Shown here piece by piece: positions 44,195-54,300 of a stretch of DNA of 64,000 nucleotides; the stretch's first letter is position 1, and each line of letters begins with the position of its first letter. This DNA is from Ilyomonas limi (lineage in GTDB: Bacteria; Bacteroidota; Bacteroidia; Chitinophagales; Chitinophagaceae): assembly GCF_005233845.1 (NCBI RefSeq), contig NZ_SZQL01000017.1, forward strand, positions 46,853 through 110,852. The letters run 5' to 3'. The translations under genes were made by a program, and so were the position numbers. The notes below the pieces were generated by a model. That model saw nothing but the letters and a program-made list of their open reading frames with translations. It ran no database searches and was not told where the DNA came from.

Positions 44195-44553
44195 AGTTCT
44201 CCTGGACAGGATGCTATTTTTAATAGTCTCTCAAATTCTCTTTTTCCACTATACGGATGTATAAAATAGTATGGAATTTTTATGTAAAGAGAGGAGTTGA
44301 ACGAAACTACGCTTGTTTAGATAAAAGTTGTATAAATGGTGAATGATTAAAAACACAGGGAGTATAACTCATTCCATTGAAAGCGATTTAAGTATGCAGA
44401 AGCAGGATAAATGTAATTACCGGAATAGCAACAGATAACGCCGTAATTCTACAACATTTACAACTATTCCATTTTATAGCATTGGTAATTGCAGTACTGT
44501 ATGTCCTTACCAAGTGTAGTTGCAAGAGAAAAAAAGTACAATTACAGCGCAAC
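44195..44553. other. Intergenic region
   Basis: About 360 bases between the small doubtful frame and the secreted protein gene. No repeat, strong hairpin or coding signal was seen. It contains AT-rich stretches that could include a promoter for the VCBS gene. Confidence 0.4.
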
Positions 44554-46194
44554 TTACGAAGCCTCCGTTGTGAAGTGCAGCACAACTTCCTGTTGAGCAG
44601 GCTGAATAGTAAATTCATCCGGACGCTTGCCTTTGGTGAAACTGCCATTGGCTGCCACAACAGCGTATTTCATTCCTTCGAACATAGCATTCATACGATT
44701 GCTGGCAATGCCTGTGAACGGTAGCTTTTTACCAGCAGCGGCAGCAAAAGAAAGATACCAGCGAAATGAATCATTACCCTGTAATGACATAGATATGGCA
44801 TCTTCACTGAATTGCACAGTAAGCTTGCCCGGTACATTCTGCAAAGGCCAAGATATAAATAGCTTACCCGGTACACTATCCGATATAGTAGGTATGCCAC
44901 CTGTAATATCTTTTTCTACGCCATTGATAAGACTTTTGAACCGGAGTCCGGCAAAGAAAGTAGTATCGCTCCACAAATAGCCATCTACCAGGGGTAAGGT
45001 ATAAAACTCGCAATCGTTGGTGGTAGCAACCTCGGTTTCGTAACGCGATGGTAACTCCTCGCTGAATAAATGAATATCGCGAAAACGCAGATGACCATTT
45101 TCCCAAAGCAGATTAGCACGATAGAAGCGGCTGTTAAACCAAACAGTTTTCTTGTTGCTGCCAGGCAGATCGTGGTTGATGGTAACAGCCGTTGCAGGCG
45201 TAATCTTGAATTGTGAGGCGAACCACGCTCCCGACTTCGCCAAGGTTTCTACACGTATCTTTTTTTCATCCCGCAGACGTTCTATAAGCGGAAACTGTAT
45301 TTGCAGTCCTTTTGCCATTGCATCCCATGTAAAGGAATTCTCCTGCCCGGCCTGTGCATACGAAAACGCCATATTAGCACCACTCACAAACTCATTAAAA
45401 AACCAGCGCACCCATGTAGAATCACCTCCCGCACGCGGATATACCGGTTCCAGTGTAATAACGCCCTGCCTGTCACGTGAGAGATTATCGTCGTATTGCC
45501 GCACAGGATCGCTGCCCAGCATACGGAAGACAGGAACCGGAATCGCATTAGCCTGATGTTGGGCTGGCATATAGGCGTTAAGCTTACTAGGATAATAAGC
45601 ACCATTCCAATAGCCGCCCCAAAGTGTATAACCGTCGGTACCGTACTGGTCTTTACAGTTTGCCGAGGCTACAATGTGATAATGATTGTACATATAATAC
45701 AGGCTATGCGCATCAATAAACCAGGAAGCCACCGATTTAGGATAATAGCCAAATATCTGTTTAAAATCTTTCATATAGGTATCAACCAATAGCTCGCGTT
45801 CGCGCGGTGTGTAGCCGGTGGAGAAGCCTATATTGGCACGCCAGTCCCATGGATAACGTCCGCGCCATACCATACCGGCGTGCTCTACCAAGGGTTGCGG
45901 TATCTCCCACCAGGCACCAATTTCAAAGCTATCGCGTGGAAGCGTTTTAAGCAGCTTTTGATAGCGCGGGTCCATCAAAGCATCGTACTGGAGTAGGAAG
46001 GTGCCGCCGAGGTGGTACTGCCGCATAAGTTTGATTTGGTTAACGACTGTTTGATACAACACATCCTGGGTTATGGCAGCATCACGTGGTTCCAGCAGGC
46101 GAATAAAGTTGACAATATTGACTATTCTGGGCGACTGGCTATGAGCATAAATGCTGTAAAAAATAAAGAACAAAGCGGTAAGTAATTTTTTCAT
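44554..46194 (-). CDS. Secreted protein of unrecognised family, possibly NodB/glycosidase-like
   Basis: The signal peptide M-K-K-L-L-T-A-L-F-F to A-H-S-Q is clear. After it, N-F-I-R-L-L-E-P-R-D and Q-I-K-L-M-R-Q-Y-H-L-G-G-T-F-L-L-Q-Y-D resemble the first strands of polysaccharide deacetylase or GH57-like barrels, where an investigator compares a target day or night. W-E-I-P-Q-P-L-V-E, F-G-Y-Y-P-K-S-V-A-S-W-F-I-D-A-H and a late C-terminal beta domain are notable conserved-looking blocks. I cannot assign a family or active site. It sits between the polysaccharide locus and the TolB-like gene and has a palindrome in its promoter. Confidence 0.8.
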   Translation of the reverse strand: MKKLLTALFFIFYSIYAHSQSPRIVNIVNFIRLLEPRDAAITQDVLYQTVVNQIKLMRQYHLGGTFLLQYDALMDPRYQKLLKTLPRDSFEIGAWWEIPQPLVEHAGMVWRGRYPWDWRANIGFSTGYTPRERELLVDTYMKDFKQIFGYYPKSVASWFIDAHSLYYMYNHYHIVASANCKDQYGTDGYTLWGGYWNGAYYPSKLNAYMPAQHQANAIPVPVFRMLGSDPVRQYDDNLSRDRQGVITLEPVYPRAGGDSTWVRWFFNEFVSGANMAFSYAQAGQENSFTWDAMAKGLQIQFPLIERLRDEKKIRVETLAKSGAWFASQFKITPATAVTINHDLPGSNKKTVWFNSRFYRANLLWENGHLRFRDIHLFSEELPSRYETEVATTNDCEFYTLPLVDGYLWSDTTFFAGLRFKSLINGVEKDITGGIPTISDSVPGKLFISWPLQNVPGKLTVQFSEDAISMSLQGNDSFRWYLSFAAAAGKKLPFTGIASNRMNAMFEGMKYAVVAANGSFTKGKRPDEFTIQPAQQEVVLHFTTEAS

Positions 46195-46216
46195 AGGCTT
46201 GTTGATGCGGAAGGTT

Positions 46217-46224
46217 CAAATATA
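46217..46224 (-). promoter_or_regulatory. -7 element of the secreted-protein gene
   Basis: The minus strand reads TATATTTG, an exact TAnnTTTG, 22 bases before the ATG. A minus-strand TTG at 46247-46249 lies 22 bases further upstream. Confidence 0.6.
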
Positions 46225-46229
46225 ATACA

Positions 46230-46247
46230 GCGCTCCTGCAGGAGCGC
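46230..46247. promoter_or_regulatory. Perfect 18-bp palindrome in the promoter spacer
   Basis: GCGCTCCTGCAGGAGCGC is perfectly palindromic with no loop. It lies between the -7 element and a possible -33 TTG of the divergent minus-strand gene. A bound dimer there would block polymerase, so it is a candidate operator. It could instead be a REP-like sequence. Confidence 0.55.
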
Positions 46248-46841
46248 AACAATGTTAGCAATCACATTTATTTTGGGGGATATTGCGCACTTGCATTTTT
46301 CAGGTTAGTGCAATTGTGAAAACAACAAGCTATATTCAATTAAAAGTCACTGTACCCACTTGTGCTATGTTTTAACTATATCCAGAATGCCTGCCTTATC
46401 CGCTCCCAATCCTGTGAATTCAAAAAACTCATTGAGTAGTTTAAATTCTGTCCTGTTTGTCTCTCTCCTTTATCTGCACAGGAAAAAAATTCTTTTGCAT
46501 AAAATCATTGTACAACGTAAGGTTGCTTGCACTAAACAAGCCATTTTTTGTAAATTCGCAACACTTGATCCATTAGTTTCGAACCCAGTTTAAATTCTGT
46601 TTTTATCAGAATTCTTTTTTTTGGTAGAATATTAAAGAGGCAATTCCTCCCGGTTAACAATCCTTTCAGCAACATACTTATTTTGTACAATTTGTTTCTT
46701 AATAGTCCGAGTGAATTCTACATAATTTTTATCACTTTTCATTCAGGTGTATTTTCAGGAGTAAAATGCCTCTTCAGGCCAACATCAGGAGTACCGGCAT
46801 ACATTCCGGATAGCATAGTATAATAATGCCCTTACTTTCCC
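46248..46841. other. Long intergenic region between divergent genes
   Basis: About 590 bases without a supported gene. A 77-codon frame at 46360-46593 has no domain-like features. A hairpin-like AATTCTG/CAGAATT followed by seven T lies near 46593-46620, but there is no upstream plus-strand gene for it to end. Confidence 0.45.
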
Positions 46842-46849
46842 TACATTTG
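46842..46849 (+). promoter_or_regulatory. -7 element for the TolB-like gene
   Basis: TACATTTG matches exactly and lies 30 bases before the ATG at 46880. It supports that start over the upstream in-frame ATG at 46826. Confidence 0.55.
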
Positions 46850-46879
46850 AAACAATATTACACCTCGATTCTGCCAATC

Positions 46880-47944
46880 ATGAAAACTCTGGTAAGTTTA
46901 CTTGTTATTCTTTTATATGCAGCGCCAATAGCAGCGCAGTCCCCATCTGCGAAAGATACGGCTGCTCCCGTACAGCAGTTACAGCAAAGAAAAAGCGGAC
47001 GCCCAATAGACCATCTGCCCAAAAACATAGAAGTCCTTACCGGCTTTGGCGAGCGGGCCGACTTTTCACCTGATAATAAACGGGTAGCTTTTATGGCAAA
47101 AAGCTTTGGCGATGCTATGGTGATTGATCTGGCTACCCGCAAAATTACCTGCCTCACCTGCCGCATACCTGCGGCTGCCTTCCTGCGCGTGATGCACCTT
47201 GTATCGGGAGATTATATCCTTATTGGTCCGGAGAAATTCGAAGATATTAACGTCAGCCGCTCCCGCGATAATGAACTATGGTATTTAAGTAAAGAAAAAG
47301 GAGCAAAGCCTGTAAAGTTTGGTATAAAGATGAGTGAAGGAGTAGCTGTCTCTAAAAAAGGGATGAAGATCGCCTTTTCGCAGGTGCATGTACAAGCACC
47401 CGAATTGCCCGAAGGCGCCTCGCGCCTCATTGTAGCCGATGTGGATACTGCCGGTGGCACGCCGAAGATTGTGAACCGAAAAACGGTGTACCAAAGCCCC
47501 GACCGGAATTGTACCATCGAAGCACAGGACTTTTTTGATAATGATACTAAAATGACTTTTACCTGTTATGAGCCCAATGGCCTGGCTTCGGTAATGACCA
47601 TAGACCTGCAAACAGGTGCTGTTACCAATCAGTCTAAAGCACCAGGCTCGTACAACGAATGTGAAGGTATCTTCCCTGATGGAAAATACACGTGTGTGGA
47701 AGCAGACCGCCAATGTGAGTGGCTGGGCGGCAAACGTGGTGCGGGCAATATTGACATCTGGAAACTACAACTGGATGGTACAGGAAAGAACTTTGTGCGT
47801 CTTACGCATTTTAATGATTACGAAGGCGGTAAAGCTTCTAATCCCGTGGTGTCCACCGATGGAAAATATATGTGTTTTCAGTTTGCCAATACTGCCGATC
47901 CTGCAGGCGTAGGATATGGACTGCTGTTGTATAAGTTTAAGTAA
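46880..47944 (+). CDS. Secreted TolB/WD40-like beta-propeller protein
   Basis: A signal peptide ends around A-P-I-A-A-Q. The remainder consists of propeller blades with PD40-like pieces: A-D-F-S-P-D-N-K-R-V-A-F, V-S-K-K-G-M-K-I-A-F-S, and N-P-V-V-S-T-D-G-K-Y-M-C-F. Cys residues occur in C-L-T-C-R and at several blade positions, suggesting disulfides. The protein is 354 residues and no enzymatic site is seen. It is monocistronic, with a -7 element about 30 bases upstream of the chosen start. The role is unknown. Confidence 0.82.
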   Translation: MKTLVSLLVILLYAAPIAAQSPSAKDTAAPVQQLQQRKSGRPIDHLPKNIEVLTGFGERADFSPDNKRVAFMAKSFGDAMVIDLATRKITCLTCRIPAAAFLRVMHLVSGDYILIGPEKFEDINVSRSRDNELWYLSKEKGAKPVKFGIKMSEGVAVSKKGMKIAFSQVHVQAPELPEGASRLIVADVDTAGGTPKIVNRKTVYQSPDRNCTIEAQDFFDNDTKMTFTCYEPNGLASVMTIDLQTGAVTNQSKAPGSYNECEGIFPDGKYTCVEADRQCEWLGGKRGAGNIDIWKLQLDGTGKNFVRLTHFNDYEGGKASNPVVSTDGKYMCFQFANTADPAGVGYGLLLYKFK

Positions 47945-48150
47945 AAATATACTAAAAACATTAAGGTAACGTGCCTGCACAGGCATCGGTTTACGGGTAG
48001 TTTTTTAAACCGCTACCTGAATATCGTGCTCTTCGGGGTACGCTATGATATTACTTCGGAGAACGGAACGGATACCTGTTTCTTCAATGGTTATTTATGC
48101 TGCTGCGAAAAGTGTATTTTAGCACTTTCCTTTACGCTAACATAAAAACT

Positions 48151-48549
48151 ATGAACATTACACTTCAACAATCCGAAAAAGTTATTAAAGCTGCCTTCCA
48201 AAAAGCAACAGATATTAAAGTACCCATGAACATTGCTGTAGTTGACAGGGGCAGCAATCTCGTGGCATTTATACGTATGGATGGCGCCTGGCTTGGCTCG
48301 GTAGATATTGCTATAAAAAAAGCAAGGACTGCGAACTTTTTTGATATGAACAGTGGCGAAATAGGCAAGCTGTCGCAACCGGGACAGCCGTTGTATGGCA
48401 TTGAAGTCTCCAATGGCGGATTGATCTCTTTTCCGGGTGGTGTAGTGCTGAAAGATGCGCAAGGCAACATTATTGGTGGTGTGGGTGTAAGCGGTGGAGC
48501 TGTAGAACAGGATCATGAAGTGGCAACTGCAGGCGCCGCAGCATTATAA
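48151..48549 (+). CDS. GlcG/HbpS-like heme-degrading-family protein
   Basis: This is a 132-residue cytosolic protein of the GlcG/HbpS family (PF03928). The pattern V-P-M-N-I-A-V-V-D-R-G-S-N-L-V-A-F-I-R-M-D-G-A is the family signature, followed by S-V-D-I-A-I-K-K-A-R-T-A. The C-terminal G-G-V-G-V-S-G-G-A-V-E-Q-D is also conserved. Some members bind heme or small metabolites, but function varies widely. I start at the ATG at 48151; the upstream frame from 48097 is not family-like. Confidence 0.9.
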   Translation: MNITLQQSEKVIKAAFQKATDIKVPMNIAVVDRGSNLVAFIRMDGAWLGSVDIAIKKARTANFFDMNSGEIGKLSQPGQPLYGIEVSNGGLISFPGGVVLKDAQGNIIGGVGVSGGAVEQDHEVATAGAAAL

Positions 48550-48787
48550 GTTAAATTGGACTACCGTATTTTGATATATTTCTTCTCTGCAATATTTCCC
48601 TTTGAGACATTGCAGCGGTTGTAAGATAAGTGCATTAAATTTATTGGATAGTACTTATTTCAACTTGCACCCGCTGTCCTGCAATGTCCCTTAGCTATCC
48701 ACACATAAGTTGTAAAAGCAGAGATTGCGGAGAAGAAAGAAATTGCACGTAGTTTATTACTCCTGTTTTGACTTAAAGTTATAAGAT

Positions 48788-48818
48788 AAAGGGAGGATAC
48801 TTCTGTATCCTCCCTTTT
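48788..48818. terminator. Strong bidirectional terminator
   Basis: AAAGGGAGGATAC (48788-48800) and GTATCCTCCCTTT (48805-48817) form a perfect 13-bp stem with a TTCT loop, between two convergent genes. The preceding 230 bases hold only a loose inverted pair built on GACATTGCAG. Confidence 0.92.
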
Positions 48819-48888
48819 ACAAAAATGCTATTGTTATACTGTTGTATTCAAAAGTCAGGCCTCATATTATTTGTTTATATCAGCTATC

Positions 48889-50310
48889 TTATTTTACTAC
48901 TATCAGTTGCTTGGTTGCTGCCGTTACACCATTTACAATAAGGCTATAAGTATAAGTGCCGCTTCTTAATTCGGCGGCATTCAGTTGCACCTGACCGCTG
49001 CTTGTTGCTTTTACAGATTTTATTAAGTTTCCACCGGTACCATAAATATTGATTTGTGCATTGGCGCCTGCAGGTATGGCGTACTGAATAGTTGTAGTAC
49101 TGCTAAAGGGGTTAGGATTGTTTTGCTTCAGTACAACACCTGCTAAGTTATTGCTCACATCATTCTTACCGTTAGTACCAGCTACTGCTTTCAATGCTTC
49201 TTCCAGTTTGGCAACACGTTGTTCAAGTGTAGTTATTATTTCCTGCTGTTCCTGTATAGCTTTTACAGCAATTACCCCAAATATTGAATAATCCATCGAG
49301 AGGTAATCGTCTGTACCATCGTTTTTACCACTTTGTGCATATACTGCTTCCGGAAAAATCGGCTGTACTTCCTGTGCAATCAAGCCCATATATTTACGTG
49401 CATTAGATGCGCTTTGCGTGTTAAAATGATAGAGCTTCGGACTTAGTTTCATTACCCTTTCCATTACATTGTCCATAGGCACAATATCTTTTTTCAATCG
49501 CCTATCAGATGGTGGTGTGTACGCACCCGAGGTACCATCAATCGTAGCTACATGTGATCCATCGTTGGAGAACCAAAGATCATCGGTTGTTGCAGAGTAA
49601 ATATTCCAGCTAAGCCCTGCAGCAAAACTGTTTTTAAGCGTAATACCATTCGAAATAAAACCGTTGGTATGTACCAGGCTAATGTCAGAAACAGGAGATG
49701 GTGTGTTTACGCCAAATTTTGCACCGGCAACAGTGGTTCCGTTAAATATCAAATTACCTCCATTGTTATTGAGCGTTAATGTAGAAGCAGCGCCGTTGTT
49801 TCGGGCAATGATTTCATTATCGTCTATCACTACATTGAAACCGGATATAGGTCCCGAAACAATAAAGCCATTGTTGGTTAAGCTGGCATCTGATCCGCCT
49901 ACAACATGCAATTTAGTAGCAGGGGCAGTAGTGCCAATACCTGCATTCCCGGCAACAAACAAACCATTAGCTGGAGGAATGGATGAACTGCCGATAGAAA
50001 CACCTCCGCCATTGTCCACATACAGTTTTGATGCACCATTGACTTGTACCCTGAAAGGATTTTGCCCTGCAACAGTGCTGTTGATATGTACCAGGCTGTT
50101 AGGTGCCGGCGTACCAAAGCCCCATAAACCAGTATTGGTCATTCTGCCGCGTTCGGTGTTGAGTGTTTCAAAAATTACAGAAAAATTGTTGTTAGAGCCA
50201 AAGCTTCTGTTTCCGGGCAGATTATTACCGTTTATTGCCCATTGAGCCAGTAGTTGCATGTTACCAAACAGCAACAAGCAGAATAATGTAAATAAAATTT
50301 GCTTTTTCAT
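48889..50310 (-). CDS. Surface protein with Peptidase_S74 chaperone domain and T9SS sorting domain
   Basis: A signal peptide of about 22 residues is followed by a long beta-rich region with short repeats of the type G-I-G-T-T-A-P-A-T-K-L-H-V-V-G, as in tail-fibre-like proteins. The intramolecular chaperone domain is marked by S-D-R-R-L-K-K-D-I and Y-M-G-L-I-A-Q-E-V, and a short coiled coil precedes the end. The last 75 residues (N-N-P-N-P-F-S to T-K-Q-L-I-V-V-K) are a type A C-terminal sorting domain, so export by the type IX system is expected. Autocleavage at the S74 domain is likely. Confidence 0.9.
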   Translation of the reverse strand: MKKQILFTLFCLLLFGNMQLLAQWAINGNNLPGNRSFGSNNNFSVIFETLNTERGRMTNTGLWGFGTPAPNSLVHINSTVAGQNPFRVQVNGASKLYVDNGGGVSIGSSSIPPANGLFVAGNAGIGTTAPATKLHVVGGSDASLTNNGFIVSGPISGFNVVIDDNEIIARNNGAASTLTLNNNGGNLIFNGTTVAGAKFGVNTPSPVSDISLVHTNGFISNGITLKNSFAAGLSWNIYSATTDDLWFSNDGSHVATIDGTSGAYTPPSDRRLKKDIVPMDNVMERVMKLSPKLYHFNTQSASNARKYMGLIAQEVQPIFPEAVYAQSGKNDGTDDYLSMDYSIFGVIAVKAIQEQQEIITTLEQRVAKLEEALKAVAGTNGKNDVSNNLAGVVLKQNNPNPFSSTTTIQYAIPAGANAQINIYGTGGNLIKSVKATSSGQVQLNAAELRSGTYTYSLIVNGVTAATKQLIVVK

Positions 50311-51381
50311 ATAGATATGATTTGTTATGAAGAAATGTTTTATACAATAAATGTCTTAAGGGTAATGACTGATTAAAGAAGCACACGCTAAGGTGGAATG
50401 TCATAGCTACTGTATAATTTATTGACAGTACAGTGTATTATAATATATAGAATATGGAGCATACAGATGTTTGTAAATTTTATGATCAGGAAGATGGCTT
50501 GGTAACTTTTTTATGCCTTAATTGTTCTATTACGTGCCGGTAAAAACAACTTAATACAAGTGCTGCCTGGGAATGAAATTGACTACTACCCTATTTTTTT
50601 TTGATAATGTCTGAAGTATAAAAACTCAAAAATGTAAATGTTCAGTCTGCTTTTATGAACATTTAAAAAGGTTACTATTGAGAATTTAAAGGATACCTGA
50701 ATAATTTGGATTCATAATGATGCAGGCATTCAACCATTACTTTGACGTATAAGCATAGCCCCAAATATTTTGTAGTACATATACATGCTTTATATATACT
50801 GTATGGGTGCCTTTTGTAGAAGCTTTGGAGGCATATAAAAAATGTACTATCAATTACTTACTGCGATAGCATACTGTATAGAAAAAGCATTTTCCAGGTA
50901 TTAATTTTTCTATTTTGGCTATATTATGTAATTCATTCTCAACAAGGCTGGCGTTAAGATATCCGGGACGTTAGTGTGTTGATATTGTGTTTGCTATGGC
51001 TTTATGAAGGTTTGTTTTCTGGCGATCTTTATTAAAAACAACTAACGTTGCATCAAATGATCAATTCCTTGATCTAAGGTAAATAAAATAATTGATTTCC
51101 CTTTTATTTTTCTTCTCCCTTTTTCTTCCCGGTATTAAGCGCAGCGCACCTCGGAGTAAAAGATAAAAGCTGATCTCTCTATCTCTTTATTTATAACTGT
51201 TCACCTCCACTATTGCATGATGTTGTAACGAAAGCTTCCCAATGCTAATATGACGTTTAATTCAAGAATATTTTCAAACCCAAAATTCACTACAAAATCC
51301 AAATATTTACCCTATATTGAATCGGTTTTGTGCAGCGCCTTGTGGGTGCAGCAATGCAGCTATGATGAAACAACCAGACTA
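50311..51381. other. Long intergenic region
   Basis: About 1070 bases upstream of the propeller sensor, including the non-chosen N-terminal extension of its frame (51250-51381). I found no convincing gene, tRNA-like fold or repeat, and no exact -7 element for either neighbour. Small AT-rich inverted motifs occur but are not persuasive. Confidence 0.45.
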
Positions 51382-54300
51382 ATGCCATTCATTCGCTTTA
51401 ATCTTATACTCCTGCTACTCAATCTTGCTGTTTACGGGTTGTGTCAACCTCCGGAGCAGTATGCTTATACTCATTACAAGTTATCAGACGGGCTCGCCTC
51501 CAATGTGGTCAACAACATGGTGCAGGATGAAAGCGGTTTTCTGTGGCTGGCTACCAACAATGGCCTGCAACGTTATGATGGCAACAATTTTATTACCATC
51601 AACAGCGATACTGGTGATGTCGCCGGTCTGCCTTCCGATGAAGTAACCGAGGTGTACCTCGACAAAAGAGGCAATCTTTGGGTCGCCACGGCCGATAACA
51701 AAGTGGGCATTTTTAACACACACACCTTCCGGTACACCGAAGTACCCATCAAACAATGGAGCCGGGAAAAAGTACATGTTGACAAACTCTTCATCGAAAC
51801 AGCTGACAACCGGCTGCTGTTGCAATTTCGCAAATCCAACAAGCTTTTTCAGTACGATACCCACGCTCATGCTTTTGTACCTTCTACCTACTTTCCCTTT
51901 GTTAACAGCCGGAAGATCAACTACATTGTTTATGACCAATGGCGACAGCGGTTTATTTGCTCCACCGATTCTGGTCTTCTGGTATATAATCCAAAAACAA
52001 GTGTTGCAGCATACGACGATCACAATCCCGAAGGAGACCCGCTTATAACACAATACAAAGGCGAGCGATTTTTCAATTACCTGTATATGGATGCGGCGCA
52101 CCGGCTGTTTGCCGAACAATGGCTACCAAACAATACGCATCCTTCGCTGCATCTTTTCGACTTTAAAACAGGCGTGCAAAAAAAGTACGACCTGCAAAAG
52201 GAGTATGGACTTAGTTACCACCAGATAAAGGGCTTTTTGCAACAGCGGAGTGGAAAGCTCTGGATATTCGGACTTCCTTTTTTAGCGCGGTACACAGGTA
52301 GTACCGAGCCTTTTTCTTTTTTGAAGAAAGATTACAACAAGGAGCAGGAACCGAAGTTTAATATCGTGTACTCTTTGTTTGAAGACCGCCAGCACAACAT
52401 CTGGGTGTGTTCCGATAATGGTGTTTACCAGTTTAATCCAGATGCGCAGCTTTTTCACAACTACACGCTTACCACCCCCAAACGCTTTACTGTGGAAGGC
52501 CGCTCCCAATCGCTTTTTCAATGGCCCAATGGCGAATTGTGGGTTGGTTACCGCGACCTTGGTATTTTTTGTTACGACCGCCACATGCTCCCTTTGCCGC
52601 TCCCTGCATCCCTTGCTTCTTTGCGGGAAGGGAAATCGGTGTGGGACATGCACCTGCACAGCAAAACCGGGAAACTCTGGATTGCGCTGCGGGGTGGTCA
52701 GTTAATTATTTACGATACCACAACAAAAAAGGCACAATTACTGGCACCCGAACCAATGGCACAACGTGCCATTACACAAATCATCGAAGACAACCAAGGC
52801 AACCTCTGGTTGGGAACACAGGGTGGCAACCTGGTGAAATGGGACTATGCGGCAGCGGGGAAAAACATCGCTGCAGGATTTTCTTTGGTGAAAAAATGGG
52901 GGGTTATTGAAAAACTCTTTACCGACAAGAGCGGGTATGTATGGGTAGCAGCCGAGGCTGAAGGTCTTTTAAAAATAGATCCCCAAACAAACAAGGTGGT
53001 AGGACAAATTAATGCAGCCAGCCCGGCAGGCTATGCGCTTTGGAACAACAATCCGAAAGACATGCTGCAATACAACGATAGTTTGCTGGTGGTGGCTTCC
53101 GGCGCTTTGAACATCATTAACCTGAACACGCTTCGCGTACAACATATCAGCCGCTATGATGGGCTTCCATCCAATACTGTGCAGAGTGTGGTAAAAGATG
53201 CTTCGGGAATGCTTTGGCTGGGAACGCTGAATGGATTATGCCGTACCGATATAGCTAAACATACTTTTACTACCTATGACCAACGCGACGGGCTGATGAA
53301 CGAAAGCTTTAACGTAGCCGGTGCACACAACCTTTCCAATGGCAGGCTCCTGTTTATGACGGCAGAAAGTTTCTTGATCTTCGACCCCTCTTTCATACTA
53401 CGAAAAGACAGCTTCAACACGCCCTTCATCACCGACTTTAAACTAATGAATTGTCCGTTGCTGGTGGATTCTTTGCTGCGACTAAAAAAAATAAAACTGG
53501 ACTATAATGGCACCAACATGATGATCGAGTTCAGTGCGTTGAACTATAACAAACTGGCAAAGCTGGATTACTATTACCAGTTGCAAAACTTTGATACCGC
53601 CTGGATTAAAAGCGATGACAGGCACCAGGCGATTTATACGTATTTGCCACCGGGCAATTATCGCTTCAAGGTGAAAACGAAAAATATAGAAGGCATTTTC
53701 AGCCCGGCAATCACCTACTTTTATATTTCAGTAAATCCGCCGTTCTGGAAAACATGGTGGTTCTACTCTGCCATTATTGTGAGCATCGGACTGGTGCTAT
53801 ATCTCCTCGACAGGGAACGGATGAAACGTCTTGCCACTCTGCACAATATGCGGTTAAACATTGCCAGCGAACTGCACCAGGATGTTAGCTCCACACTCAA
53901 CAACATCAACATGCTTAGCCAGATTGCCAAACTGAAAGCCGAAAAAGACATTGTGCGCTCGAAGGAACTGATTGATGAAATCAGTGGTAAAAGCTACGAC
54001 ATGATTGTTTCGATGGATGACATCCTGTGGAGCATTGACCCGAACAATGACACCATGGAGAAAACCTTACTCCGCATCTTAGAACTTGCCAATACACTGG
54101 AAACTGCCTCTGGTGCTTCCATTGACATGGTGGTGCACGAAAAAGTAAAAGACCTGCGGCTCGATATGAAGGTGCGTCACGATTTTTTCCTCGTTTGCAA
54201 AGAAGCATTACAATACCTTGCCCAATATTCGTCCAATAAAAATATTATGGTAGATATTGACCTGGTGCGGACAAAAATTGTTGTAAAAATACTAAGCGTT

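Noticed and set aside
46360..46593. 77-codon plus-strand frame
   Set aside because: Sequence looks like translated noncoding DNA, with no signal peptide or domain, and no -7 element upstream.
46593..46620. Hairpin with T-run as a terminator
   Set aside because: There is no plus-strand gene upstream for it to end, and the stem is short and AT-rich.
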